A DNA stretch of 64,000 bases from Strongylocentrotus droebachiensis (lineage: Eukaryota > Echinodermata > Echinoidea > Camarodonta > Strongylocentrotidae). The position numbers and the translations under genes are program-made. The stretch's first letter is position 1. Each line of letters opens with the position of its first letter. This document shows positions 49,001 through 54,700 of this stretch, piece by piece. The notes below the pieces were generated by a model that had not been told where the DNA came from, made no database searches, and saw only the letters and a program-made list of their open reading frames with translations. Where the stretch lies: contig JAVYIG010000064.1 of the NCBI GenBank assembly GCA_035222895.1, positions 310,001 through 374,000 on the forward strand. Reading direction: 5' to 3'.

Positions 49001-52000
49001 TTGATAGAGCAATAGAATTCAGGGGGAGGGGGTCTGAAGGGTTAAAAGATTATTGGACATACAGTTTTTACAGATGTAATTGGAAGGTATTTGCAGTGCT
49101 TTTGAATCAAGGATAAATATTATGGTATCTTGGTTTGGCATGAAGGAAACTGTTCAATTGATAATTACAATCTCGTTATACACATTTTTGATTAGTTTAC
49201 ACTGTCTTATTTTGTTTACATTGTTTGTCACCAAATGATATATTCCATTATTCTCTCCTTTGTTCTTTACATGTCTTGGTTCCTTGTTGACTGTCAATAG
49301 TGAAATATTTCAAGTAAGTATGGTAGACATCACACTTATTTTTGTGTTGCATGAGGGGTGCTGCCCCAAAGAAAATAGTAACTGTGCCTGTCACTCCAAA
49401 AAATCCATAATTTCACTGTTGGTAGTGCCTATGAAAGAGTGCTTGGAGATTTGATTTATATTCTTCATTACAACTTAAAAATTGTATGCGTAAACTATGA
49501 AGGAATAAATATTGAATCTATGTCCAAAGCTACATGAGTCTATTGCTAGTTAGTCTACCGTAGAATACATAGCACAAAATTCTGGAAAAATTATCACTCT
49601 TGATACAATGATAGTTCTAAGACTTTTTTTTAAATTAGAAAGTCTGCTTGGTAGCAACATGACTTTTTAATAGATTTTTTATTTTCTATTACAATTATTG
49701 AATTTATATTATTTTAAGTTTTTGTACTAATATTGATTCTTTTCTTCTTCATATATTTGCAGAAATGGAAAAGAAGATATGACCTATTCAGGAGCAAGAA
49801 CAGCAGAGGCACTTCTTGAATTTATCAAAGAGTAAGTAATGATGTGTTTGTTCTTTTATTGGACATTGTACCAGTACCAGTGGTGTCTATTTTTTTGAAG
49901 TGGTTGTTGAAGTAGAGACATTATGGAAAAAGACACTTTGCTAGTTCACTTCAGTTGGAATCAAAATTTAAAACAGCATCGACTAATAATGTGCGAGATA
50001 TTACGTCTTTATCATTATGATGCATGTTTAATAGGTGGCCGTTGATACATTTGAGTTTTTTCTTTTTCTGCACGCAACAAAAATCTGATACATTTGTTGT
50101 GATCTGTGTTGAAGTAAGTACCTCCTTTAATTTGACTATATTGCAATTTTGATTGTATAATGTAATAAAAAGTGGATATTATCAGGGAAAATGTTTGCAT
50201 ACCTTTGGCTGAATTTGAAATGAGAAACCTGAAACCCTGTACACTTAACACACATATGTAAAAATGTATTTGCGATCGCAGACGTGTATGCGGTGTGAAC
50301 TGTGTCATGTCCCTAGAGTTGCGGAGGTGCTGCCAGTCTCTTGATCGCTTGCAGAAATATTGTGCCTTGACTAGACTTGACTTGGTGTAATCACTGTATT
50401 TTTGTCCTGTATCTACCGGTAGCTCTTTTATATTGCAACTTTCATTAATCTATTCATCTACTATTCAATTATTGTATATTATTAGCTTTTTAATATGATT
50501 AAAAGGAATTAAGTTTTTATAGTTCTTGCTTGCTGGGCATAAGGTTCTTAACTACATAGCTCTAGAAAAGCTCTAGAAAACTAAAGCTTTGGTATTGTTT
50601 GTAAATCCCATTTTAACAAAACAAGAAGTCAAAAAGAGCTTGTGTGAGCAGGCAATTTACCCTGTCTGATATGTTATACATCAAATAAGTAATTTCTATT
50701 AGTATAATCGCTTCATTCTTTGAATTAATGTTAATTTTTTAATAGTATGTGGGTATAACAAAACCTTAGGGAGTTTGGCGTCCATGTCATGCATAGTTGT
50801 ATGCCACAGCCCTCTGATTCAGGTTATCTTTAGAATCTAAGAATACCATGCCACCATGACAGCACTGAGGACGATTGACGATACAGAACTCCCGACATCA
50901 TTCTACCAGTCACTGCAGAGTCTAGTTGTTCACACCCGTCCTGGCTTGTCCTCGCCGTTGAGTGCCATTAGTAACTTGCAAGAGCTACCGGTACTTACCT
51001 GTCTTTGCAAGCAGCCTTGATGATTATGTTATTTAAAAGTGAAGGCGGTCATTGTCTCTTCATGAAAGACAGCTACTACTACTACTACTACTACTGCATC
51101 AAGCTTATAGAAAATCGCTTTGCCTATGCTCTTCAGACATGCATGTAAGGGTGGTGGTGATGCGTTTTTTTTTTCTTCTGCCCCCCAAAGTGATTTTGCT
51201 CTTTACGCCACTGCTTTAGTGGTTACCATTAAGTACCAATATTTGGCTCGCATGATTTCAAATTTGTGCCCCCCCCCCCCCTAAGAAATCCAGGATCCAT
51301 GACTGAGTACATATATCTATTTAACCCCCCCTCCTCCCCCACCCTAGAATCCTGTGGATTTTCCACGGGTCCTGCTTGTATACTGATTATTTGTCATGAT
51401 ATCATCATTTCTATCTCACACCAATCTCTTTATCTCTTCAGCCCTGCCAGTGTGCCTCCACCTCCACCCCCTGAGCCAGCCTGGAGCGACGTTCCTAGCG
51501 CAGTCAACCACCTGACCGGTCAGACCTTTGGTCAGTTCATTCAGGACAACACCCATGTACTGACCATGTTCTATGCTCCATGGTGCGGTCACTGTAAAAA
51601 GGCCAAGCCAAGCTTCCAGCAGGCAGCCGAGATCTTCAAGGATGCACCGGGCAGGAAACTTGCTGCTGTCGACTGCACTGTAGAAAAGGGTGAGTTGATA
51701 TCCTACTGTTGTTGTTTTTGTTTAGGTCCAAGTCATGGGAGTTTTCTTTTAAACTGTAGCCCAACTGGTAAAAACCAATCTGATGCTCGCTGGACCGCAG
51801 TGTAGATTTTACATTTAGAGATTTGTACAAATTTAAAACTTTGGTTACATGTGGTTATGTTGGTGATTGCAATTGCAAATTAATGAATGTGACTGCAAAC
51901 ATGGCTAATGCATATTTGAGAATGAAATACAACCTAGTGTAAAAAGTGTGAAATTCTAGCCATTTTTCTGACTTGTTAGAGCCAGGTTTTTGGTATGTAC

Positions 52001-52533
52001 CGTACAGTCATTGCAAAATCTATACTGTTGTCCCACATTTATCAGTGCGTGGGGTGAGCGGCAAACTGTCTGGTCTGTAGCTTGGGTTTACGCAACTAAG
52101 CAGCTCAGGTCTACTTGTGTTTCTTTGTTTTAACTTTAATGTGAAAGAGTGGAATCGGAGCTTGTATTTTGATAGATTGATTGTTGAATGTTTTAAAAAT
52201 CCATGTTGAATGAGTCGGGTTCCCCAGCTATCCTGGAAATCAAGGGAAATCTCTAAAATGAGCGTGCTTTTTTGTCCAGTTAGTGAAAAGTCAGGGTATT
52301 AGAGAAATATCACTCAATTCAAGCCCAGAAAGACAGGGGTCTGCCTCTTCAAAGTTGTTTTTGTCTTGCCTCCACACTGCCTTTCCACTGTATAAATAGC
52401 TATGATGACATTCCTAACTGGAAATAGGGCAAACAATTATCAAGGAATTTTGAAACCCCATTATGGAAAAATCAAGGGAAAAGGGGGAATTTTGTTTTTA
52501 ATGACATGTTGTGAGCTCTGTAATGATTCTCTT

Positions 52534-52568
<35 letters not shown>

Positions 52569-52831
52569 CATTCATTCCCTTACACCTGTTTATCTCCCTC
52601 TTTTTTACAGGTCTTTGTGAACAATATGAGGTTAAGGGGTTCCCCACCCTCAATCTATACAGCAACGGCGAGTTTGTAGAGAAGTACACCGGTGGAAGAA
52701 TGGCAGAGGATTTTGAAGCGTACATGCAGAAGACTGAACTACCAGAAGAGACATCAGAAGAAACCCCAAAACAGGAAACTGCCCCAGAAAGTGAAAATTT
52801 AGATACACCAAAAGAGAAGGTTGAGCTATGA
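23314..52831 (+). CDS. PDIA5: protein disulfide isomerase A5-like, five CGHC domains, 24 exons, 790 aa
   Basis: The 24 exons listed below join into one 2373-nt frame with GT-AG borders throughout. PDIs oxidise, reduce and isomerise disulfides of proteins folding in the ER lumen. In order: signal peptide (about 1-26, core TTCILVSVLILA), a thioredoxin-like domain without a CxxC (about 30-150), then five thioredoxin domains with WCGHC at residues 182-186, 303-307, 426-430, 558-562 and 682-686. Each has a FYAP lead and a later cis-Pro motif (GFPT or GYPS). Linkers before domains 3-5 are proline-rich. The tail is acidic and ends KVEL, a KDEL-type retrieval signal. The non-catalytic domain and linkers (WEEEPDADDVIHI, PPPEPSW) match vertebrate PDIA5, which has only three CxxC domains and 519 residues in human; here there are five, all CGHC. 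The start codon has A at -3 and G at +4. PDIA5 is the best family name; strict orthology is inferred. Confidence 0.93.
23377..24563 (+). other. PDIA5: PDI intron 1
   Basis: 1.2 kb. At about 24050-24110 a TACCGTAAATCTCTGTGTAT repeat end is followed by T and G runs, probably a mobile-element remnant. Otherwise no feature. Confidence 0.6.
24564..24690 (+). CDS. PDIA5: PDI exon 2
   Basis: 127 nt. ILATEAAKKNANRKF, then VADFTDLKEFKKELRTHNN and IIVLFSKD: end of the signal peptide and start of the non-catalytic thioredoxin-like domain. Phase 1 out. Confidence 0.92.
25180..25225. repeat. (CA)n microsatellite
   Basis: A run of CACACA inside the transposon, at the site of the missing transposase N-terminus. 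Confidence 0.9.
25227..25747 (+). pseudogene. Tc1/mariner transposase remnant
   Basis: The first segment (TVWIGLLGNGSLLGPFFFE, then NGERYLRVIDDQVVPALDQM) ends near WWAQDG at about 25430. The homologous continuation (HRTRIVMTRLRELFGNRI, SPDLTPLDFFVWGYLKSRVY) lies in the next frame, so about one base is missing. The second and third catalytic Asp motifs (QDG and SPD) are visible. The DNA-binding domains and first Asp are deleted. Non-functional. Confidence 0.85.
26263..27421 (+). other. PDIA5: right part of PDI intron 2
   Basis: AT-rich and plain apart from the 164-bp MITE at 27197-27360. Confidence 0.6.
27197..27360. mobile_element. 164-bp MITE with TTAA ends
   Basis: TTAAAGGCAGGGTATT at the left and AATACCCTGCCTTAA at the right are inverted copies. 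No coding capacity. Confidence 0.75.
27422..27509 (+). CDS. PDIA5: PDI exon 3
   Basis: 88 nt. KSAESLMNIYSDVAAEMKG then LATLAFIDCS; the Cys-free central strand of the first domain. Phase 1 in, phase 2 out. Confidence 0.9.
27668..28378. mobile_element. foldback element of about 710 bp
   Basis: Outer ends CACCCCAAGAAAT (27671) and ATTCTTTGGGGTGAG (28357) are inverted. An inner pair, GCCATTTTCTTGATAACGTG (27810) and CACGTTTTCAAGAAAATGGC (28213), is also inverted. Non-coding. Confidence 0.65.
31269..31299 (+). repeat. (CT)n tract upstream of PDI exon 4
   Basis: About 28 bp of CTCTCT, ending about 65 bp before the acceptor of exon 4. Confidence 0.9.
31365..31430 (+). CDS. PDIA5: PDI exon 4
   Basis: 66 nt. 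SEAKKLCKKYKVSPLPTVLK then HYK; cis-Pro region (SPLPT) of the non-catalytic domain. Phase 2 in and out. Confidence 0.9.
31481..31640 (-). repeat. partial relative of the 1528-1902 MITE
   Basis: Read in reverse, GATGATTCCAGAACCTTG, TTTCTGATCGATTCCACA and TTTCACAATGCAATCGCATG match 1790-1880 of the first MITE. Only one end (TTAAAGATAAAG) is clear. Confidence 0.65.
32121..32166 (+). CDS. PDIA5: PDI exon 5
   Basis: 46 nt. DGDYHKDYDRLMRKK; last strand and helix of the N-terminal domain, comparable to the FHTEYNRAVTF part of human PDIA5. Phase 0 out. Confidence 0.88.
32167..33664 (+). other. PDIA5: PDI intron 5
   Basis: 1.5 kb with no clear repeat or exon. Short repeated words built on TGGTCA occur at 32650-32740 and 33000-33030. 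Confidence 0.5.
33665..33757 (+). CDS. PDIA5: PDI exon 6
   Basis: 93 nt, phase 0 at both ends. SLINFLRDPEGDVPW then EEEPDADDVIHIESTK, the acidic linker into thioredoxin domain 1. Confidence 0.92.
33930..34320 (+). repeat. two decayed copies of PDI exon 6 in intron 6
   Basis: Exon 6 contains GGGGGATGTACCATGGGAAG and AGAAGAGCCAGACGCTGATG. Copy 1 (about 33938-34000) reads GGGGAATGTACCATGCGAGG and AGCCAGATACTGAACATATG. Copy 2 (about 34217-34310) reads GGAGGTGTGTACCTTGGGAG, GAAGAGCCAGATAATGTAGA and ATAATGAGAGCACAATTGTT. Both lack a usable frame and splice sites. Confidence 0.8.
34570..34630 (+). CDS. PDIA5: PDI exon 7
   Basis: 61 nt. EFEKLISKERRPVLTMFYAP; ends with the T of the active-site Trp codon (phase 1), donor GTAAGT. 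Confidence 0.93.
34631..35908 (+). other. PDIA5: PDI intron 7
   Basis: 1.3 kb. Contains the 116-bp hairpin element at 35401-35516. Otherwise plain AT-rich DNA. Confidence 0.6.
35401..35516. mobile_element. 116-bp hairpin MITE
   Basis: GGCCCGAATTCACAAATGAG at the left and CTCCTTTGTGAATTCGGGCC at the right pair almost perfectly. The interior holds two near-identical copies of a 34-bp segment that begins CGACATATGACG and ends ACATAAACCTAGGTTT. Confidence 0.8.
35909..35976 (+). CDS. PDIA5: PDI exon 8 (CGHC domain 1)
   Basis: 68 nt. (W)CGHCKRMKPEFAGAATEL then KGDA. In human PDIA5 this first site is CSMC; here it is a canonical CGHC. Confidence 0.95.
35977..36972 (+). other. PDIA5: PDI intron 8
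   Basis: About 1 kb. Two similar stretches near 36500-36660 and 36740-36920 (GAAACTTCC, TTGTGATTGT, CTGA.G.GG) suggest an old 240-bp tandem duplication. No exon. Confidence 0.5.
36973..37064 (+). CDS. PDIA5: PDI exon 9
   Basis: 92 nt. VLAGMDVDRPENMASRQAYN then ITGFPTILYFE; cis-Pro motif GFPT. Phase 2 out. Confidence 0.95.
37065..38110 (+). other. PDIA5: PDI intron 9
   Basis: 1 kb. Plain except for a pyrimidine microsatellite (38000-38103) that ends seven bases before the acceptor of exon 10. Confidence 0.65.
38000..38103 (+). repeat. (CCCT)n/(CT)n tract at the exon 10 acceptor
   Basis: CCTCCCTCC repeats, then about 38 bp of CTCTCT. It serves as or abuts the polypyrimidine tract of exon 10. 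Confidence 0.9.
38111..38179 (+). CDS. PDIA5: PDI exon 10
   Basis: 69 nt. KGKRKFDFGGERTRQGIIDW then MEE/D; C-terminal strand and helix of domain 1. Phase 2 in and out. Confidence 0.92.
38180..38811 (+). other. PDIA5: PDI intron 10
   Basis: 632 bp. A decayed tRNA-like SINE head, TGGTATAGTGGTTCA (38513-38527), is the only item noted. Confidence 0.5.
38812..38945 (+). CDS. PDIA5: PDI exon 11
   Basis: 134 nt. PQEPKEPEKEAEWSDEEN, then DVVHLEENFDEYIASHDSVL and VMFYAP; linker and first strand of domain 2. Ends in the split Trp codon. Confidence 0.95.
38955..39360. repeat. (GGTGGT)n and (GATGAT)n minisatellite
   Basis: Starts ten bases after the exon 11 donor. The coding strand is very G-rich at first and then changes to GATGATTATGAT. 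It produces long but meaningless minus-strand frames rich in Thr, Pro or His. Confidence 0.92.
39557..39624 (+). CDS. PDIA5: PDI exon 12 (CGHC domain 2)
   Basis: 68 nt. (W)CGHCKKMKPEYVEAAAEL then KENG. Same length and phases as exon 8. Confidence 0.96.
39625..40218 (+). other. PDIA5: PDI intron 12
   Basis: 594 bp, no feature recognised. Confidence 0.5.
40219..40313 (+). CDS. PDIA5: PDI exon 13
   Basis: 95 nt. LEGVMGAVDATKARALAERY then EVKGFPTLKYFK. Phase 2 out. Confidence 0.96.
40314..40765 (+). other. PDIA5: PDI intron 13
   Basis: 452 bp. A short (GTT)n run near 40441. Otherwise plain. Confidence 0.5.
40766..40831 (+). CDS. PDIA5: PDI exon 14
   Basis: 66 nt. NGEHAWDLNERTADKFVEHL then T and a split Asp codon; last strand and helix of domain 2. 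Confidence 0.94.
40832..41364 (+). other. PDIA5: PDI intron 14
   Basis: 533 bp, no feature recognised. Confidence 0.5.
41365..41504 (+). CDS. PDIA5: PDI exon 15
   Basis: 140 nt. PQEPPPPPPPEPSWSDSE, then SEVDHLTDDNFKSFTKKKKH and TLVMFYAP; proline-rich linker and start of domain 3. Matches the human PDIA5 linker before its last domain. Confidence 0.95.
41505..42347 (+). other. PDIA5: PDI intron 15
   Basis: 843 bp, AT-rich. Short TTTCCCAAATTTCC repeats near 41970-42003. No exon. Confidence 0.5.
42348..42418 (+). CDS. PDIA5: PDI exon 16 (CGHC domain 3)
   Basis: 71 nt, one codon longer than exons 8 and 12. (W)CGHCKKAKPEYMGAAEEF then KEENK. Confidence 0.95.
42975..43494 (+). mobile_element. TTAA-ended MITE, copy 1 (520 bp)
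   Basis: Ends TTAAAGGTATTACAAAGTTT and AAACTTTGTATTACCTTTAA are inverted. It shares its interior (GGGGTCATGAATTTGG, GCTCCCTCTCAAGGTCAA, TTTACCGGGAGCACCGGTAA) with copies at 43694 and 59015. A 107-codon frame inside is chance. Confidence 0.9.
43694..44189 (+). mobile_element. TTAA-ended MITE, copy 2 (496 bp)
   Basis: Same family and orientation as copy 1, 200 bp downstream in the same intron. Ends TTAAAGGTAATACAAAG and CTTTGTAATACCTTTAA. Confidence 0.9.
44376..44504 (+). CDS. PDIA5: PDI exon 17
   Basis: 129 nt, phase 0 at both ends. VSYAAIDCTEHKDSCTAFG, then VTGYPSIKYFSYGKLVQDYT and SGRE. It spans the site where domains 1, 2 and 4 have an intron in the KYFK codon, so that intron is absent here. 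Confidence 0.94.
44505..45307 (+). other. PDIA5: PDI intron 17
   Basis: 803 bp. Holds the tRNA-like sequence at 45188-45262; the rest is plain. Confidence 0.5.
45188..45262 (-). repeat. tRNA-like SINE head
   Basis: The minus strand reads GACTCAGTGGTAGAGCAGTG (A-box region) and GGTCCCAGTTCAAATCC (B-box region) at tRNA-like spacing. The acceptor stem does not pair, so this is a SINE head or tRNA pseudogene. Confidence 0.6.
45308..45503 (+). CDS. PDIA5: PDI exon 18
   Basis: 196 nt. EADFIRFMHNQLSPGSAP, SEAPPPPPDVDFWAELDG, then DDPIFESFLTSSPSVLIMF and YAP. It fuses the last helix of domain 3 with the linker to domain 4; other units have an intron between them. Confidence 0.95.
45555..45672. repeat. 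15-bp minisatellite (TCTGGCATATTTACC)
   Basis: About seven imperfect copies starting some 50 bp after the exon 18 donor. The minus strand reads a (MPEVK)n-like pentapeptide by chance. Confidence 0.9.
45722..45832. repeat. two-copy tandem repeat of about 60 bp
   Basis: AAGTTGTCCGAAAGCCTATG then AGACTGACATGTTGGTCT recurs as AAGTTGTCAGCAAGCTTATG then AGACTGATGTTGTTGGTCT. Confidence 0.75.
46001..47411. mobile_element. 1.4-kb GTCTCGC element with tandem interior
   Basis: Ends GTCTCGCCTGCGTA (46001) and TATGCAGGCGAGAC (47411) are inverted. After the left end come a GTAGCAAAAAGCGAGAC hairpin arm and a (GGC)n run. Next is a 185-bp pair built on ACTTAACCTAAGGTTAAG. Then four copies, about 160 bp apart (near 46628, 46787, 46957 and 47115), are built on AATGCTTCTTCTCC and GACCGATTTTGATTTGGTTT. 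Non-coding. Confidence 0.8.
47645..47712 (+). CDS. PDIA5: PDI exon 19 (CGHC domain 4)
   Basis: 68 nt. (W)CGHCKRMKPAFAEAATLA then KEQN. Confidence 0.95.
47713..48748 (+). other. PDIA5: PDI intron 19
   Basis: 1 kb, filled largely by the half-duplicated foldback at 47838-48501. Confidence 0.65.
47838..48501. mobile_element. foldback element with its left half duplicated in tandem
   Basis: Two direct 246-bp copies start TCCCATCTAAGTGTACAGTG (47838 and 48084). The right part (48360-48501) is the inverse of their middle (TTTAAGGGCCTTTAAG end, CACATTATGATACAATTTAG, GAAATGTGTCTTAAATAACA). So one inverted arm is present once and the other twice. Confidence 0.8.
48749..48830 (+). CDS. PDIA5: PDI exon 20
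   Basis: 82 nt. LPGRFAAVDATVAVMTASAF then EVKGFPT; ends one base into the Leu codon (phase 1), donor GTGAGT. Confidence 0.93.
48831..49300 (+). other. PDIA5: PDI intron 20
   Basis: 470 bp, plain. It interrupts the GFPT/LKYF motif, a site with no intron in the other domains. Confidence 0.6.
49301..49313 (+). CDS. PDIA5: PDI exon 21, a 13-nt microexon
   Basis: TGAAATATTTCAA between acceptor CAATAG and donor GTAAGT. It reads (C)TG AAA TAT TTC AA(A) = LKYFK, the motif required after GFPT. Skipping it would remove 13 nt and shift the frame. Exons 20 and 21 total 95 nt, exactly the length of exon 13. Confidence 0.9.
49314..49762 (+). other. PDIA5: PDI intron 21
   Basis: 449 bp, plain AT-rich. 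Confidence 0.55.
49763..49831 (+). CDS. PDIA5: PDI exon 22
   Basis: 69 nt. NGKEDMTYSGARTAEALLEF then IK and a split Asp codon. Same length and phases as exon 10. Confidence 0.94.
49832..51441 (+). other. PDIA5: PDI intron 22
   Basis: 1.6 kb. A (CTA)n run at 51070-51096, a GCCACTG element end near 51208 and a C run followed by AAGAAATCCAGGATCCATGA (51283-51302), a fragment of the GGATCCAGG element family. Confidence 0.6.
51442..51689 (+). CDS. PDIA5: PDI exon 23 (linker and CGHC domain 5)
   Basis: 248 nt. PASVPPPPPPEPAWSDVP, NHLTGQTFGQFIQDNTHVL, FYAPWCGHCKKAKPSFQQAA and KLAAVDCTVEKG. The first 140 nt equal exon 15 in length up to the Trp split, so the T/GG intron of domains 1-4 is absent here. 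Confidence 0.97.
51690..52610 (+). other. PDIA5: PDI intron 23
   Basis: 921 bp, plain except the (CT)n tract at 52529-52565 before the last exon. Confidence 0.6.
52529..52565 (+). repeat. (CT)n tract upstream of PDI exon 24
   Basis: About 30 bp of CTCTCT, ending 45 bp before the acceptor TTTACAG. Confidence 0.9.
52611..52831 (+). CDS. PDIA5: PDI exon 24 and stop
   Basis: 221 nt with TGA at 52829-52831. LCEQYEVKGFPTLNLYSNG, TGGRMAEDFEAYMQKTELP, then a Glu/Pro/Thr-rich tail ending KVEL, an ER retrieval signal of the KDEL class. Confidence 0.96.
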
Positions 52832-54700
52832 TAGAGTCAAGAGTAAAGATAGGATTCAGTAGACTAGTTTACAAATGTTTTCAGATTTGTGATGTTTTTT
52901 TCCCCTCAGTGTCTTGTGATTTAATCACTGCACTCTTTTGTCATGAGTTGTTGTAACTCAACAAGCTGAATATAGGTTTTGTATATTTCATGTTGCTTTG
53001 TTGAGCAATTCTTTATTTTGTCAGGAGTGACCATTGTTGTGGAGGTTGGCCTAAAAATTGAATACATTGGTCAACTTGTCTACTTATAATCAAACATGTA
53101 AGGTGTGTGTTTTATGGGAAGTTTAGAGGGATAGTATTTCATTATCTAACAAAAATACCTGGACTTAATCTATTAAAGTAAAGTTAGAAGTTCCTTGTTT
53201 GTTCCATATTGCTGATTGGCAACATTTGTCATCTCTCACACAAGCATCTTTTATCCATGTGAACACAGGATATGGAGGCCTACATAAGTATTTTTTCTTC
53301 AAATCTTCTTTTAAATCAAGTAGACAACCGTTTTTTTCATACATTGATTTACACATGTAGTGGACAAGTAATACTCTTTTCCTTCTACCAGACATAAAAC
53401 AACAAAGAAAATTGAGAAGGTGAACCTGTAAAATCATCAGAAGGATCACCAGGAACCTGTTTCGCAAAGCTTTTTTTCAATGATAAATGGCAAAAATCAG
53501 TGATAATTCTTCTGATAACCGATCAGAAGCAAGAATTTCACTAGCTTATAACAAAAACTGTCATTTGTCACTGATGACAAGTTTTGTGAAATGGGGCCTA
53601 GGTCTTATCATTTGAACTTTTCACAGTTGGGTAGATGGCCAACAACACTGCCAATCCTTGATTCCTGAAAGAATTGATGATGCTTTATTCAGTTAAGACT
53701 CAATACTGGTATATATTATATCTTTGCTATTAGAATATGGTTCAATAATTAACAAAATGGAATTGTTTGATTTAGGGGAGTGCATGTAGAGTAAAGCAAA
53801 ATGTAGAAGTTAAGGCTGTGGTGGAGGGTGCACTTTATTTTATTTCCCAATATATTAGTCACCAATACGCTACAAATGGTAGAATAAAATTTGCAATTTA
53901 CATATCAGCAGTAAACATAGCATTTATTTGTTATTTTCCAAGGAACATTGGAATTTATAGAACTTAGAAGAAATATCATCTACATAAGAATATAGATTGA
54001 GAAAGTGATTGTTTCTTTGTTTTTTGTTTATTGTCTTTTTAATAGTTAATCCATTTTCAAATATTAAAACTGTCTTTCAAGTGCTTCTGACCAAGTTTAC
54101 GCAAATTTTATTTCATCACGCAAGAAAAAAGTGTGTTGTGGCCTCCTTCTTTTAAAGTGAATTTATACAAAATTGCCTTCCTTCAGAGACATTTTACTTT
54201 ATGTTTTTAGTGTATTTTAGTTACCTTGTCTTACAGACAAAAAAAGAGTTTAGCCTAATGTTAAGTTTTCTTTTTCTATCATTTCATATTAGTTTCCATA
54301 TGCTACACAAAGGATATAGAATGTATATGTAAATGATAGCTCAAGCTTGTCTTCCATAATTCATCTAGCTTATTAGTTACCATATTTATAGATTGTCAAA
54401 ATACAAGTTTATCATTATCTCACTATGACAAGAGGTTGTTGGCATTCATGGACATATTTGTGTATGACGCTCTTTAGGTGTCCAGGTTTAATGTATATAT
54501 TTAGTTTCATTGTCTTTATGAATCACACAAGGTCAACAATACATGCTAAATATTGTAATATATAACGTATGTAGATAAACTCAAAGACGACTTCCTGGTA
54601 AAAAAATGTGGATTACTGTGTACTGTTGACATTGCAATAAGTAAGGGAGGCTATCCAAGTTGCTGTTTCACAAGACTGAAGAATAAAGAGAGATTGCGTT
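52832..54700 (+). other. PDIA5: probable 3' UTR and flank of the PDI gene
   Basis: AT-rich and without frames. Candidate AATAAA signals lie at 53883 and 54682; which is used cannot be told. A hairpin repeat at 53451-53599 lies within. Confidence 0.4.
53451..53599. mobile_element. 149-bp hairpin MITE
   Basis: AGGAACCTGTTTCGCAAAGC and GTTTTGTGAAATGGGGCCT are imperfect inverted ends, and GGCAAAAATCAGTGATAATT pairs loosely with the right half. It is of the same general type as the GGGCCAGTTTCATAAAG end at 17838. Confidence 0.6.
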
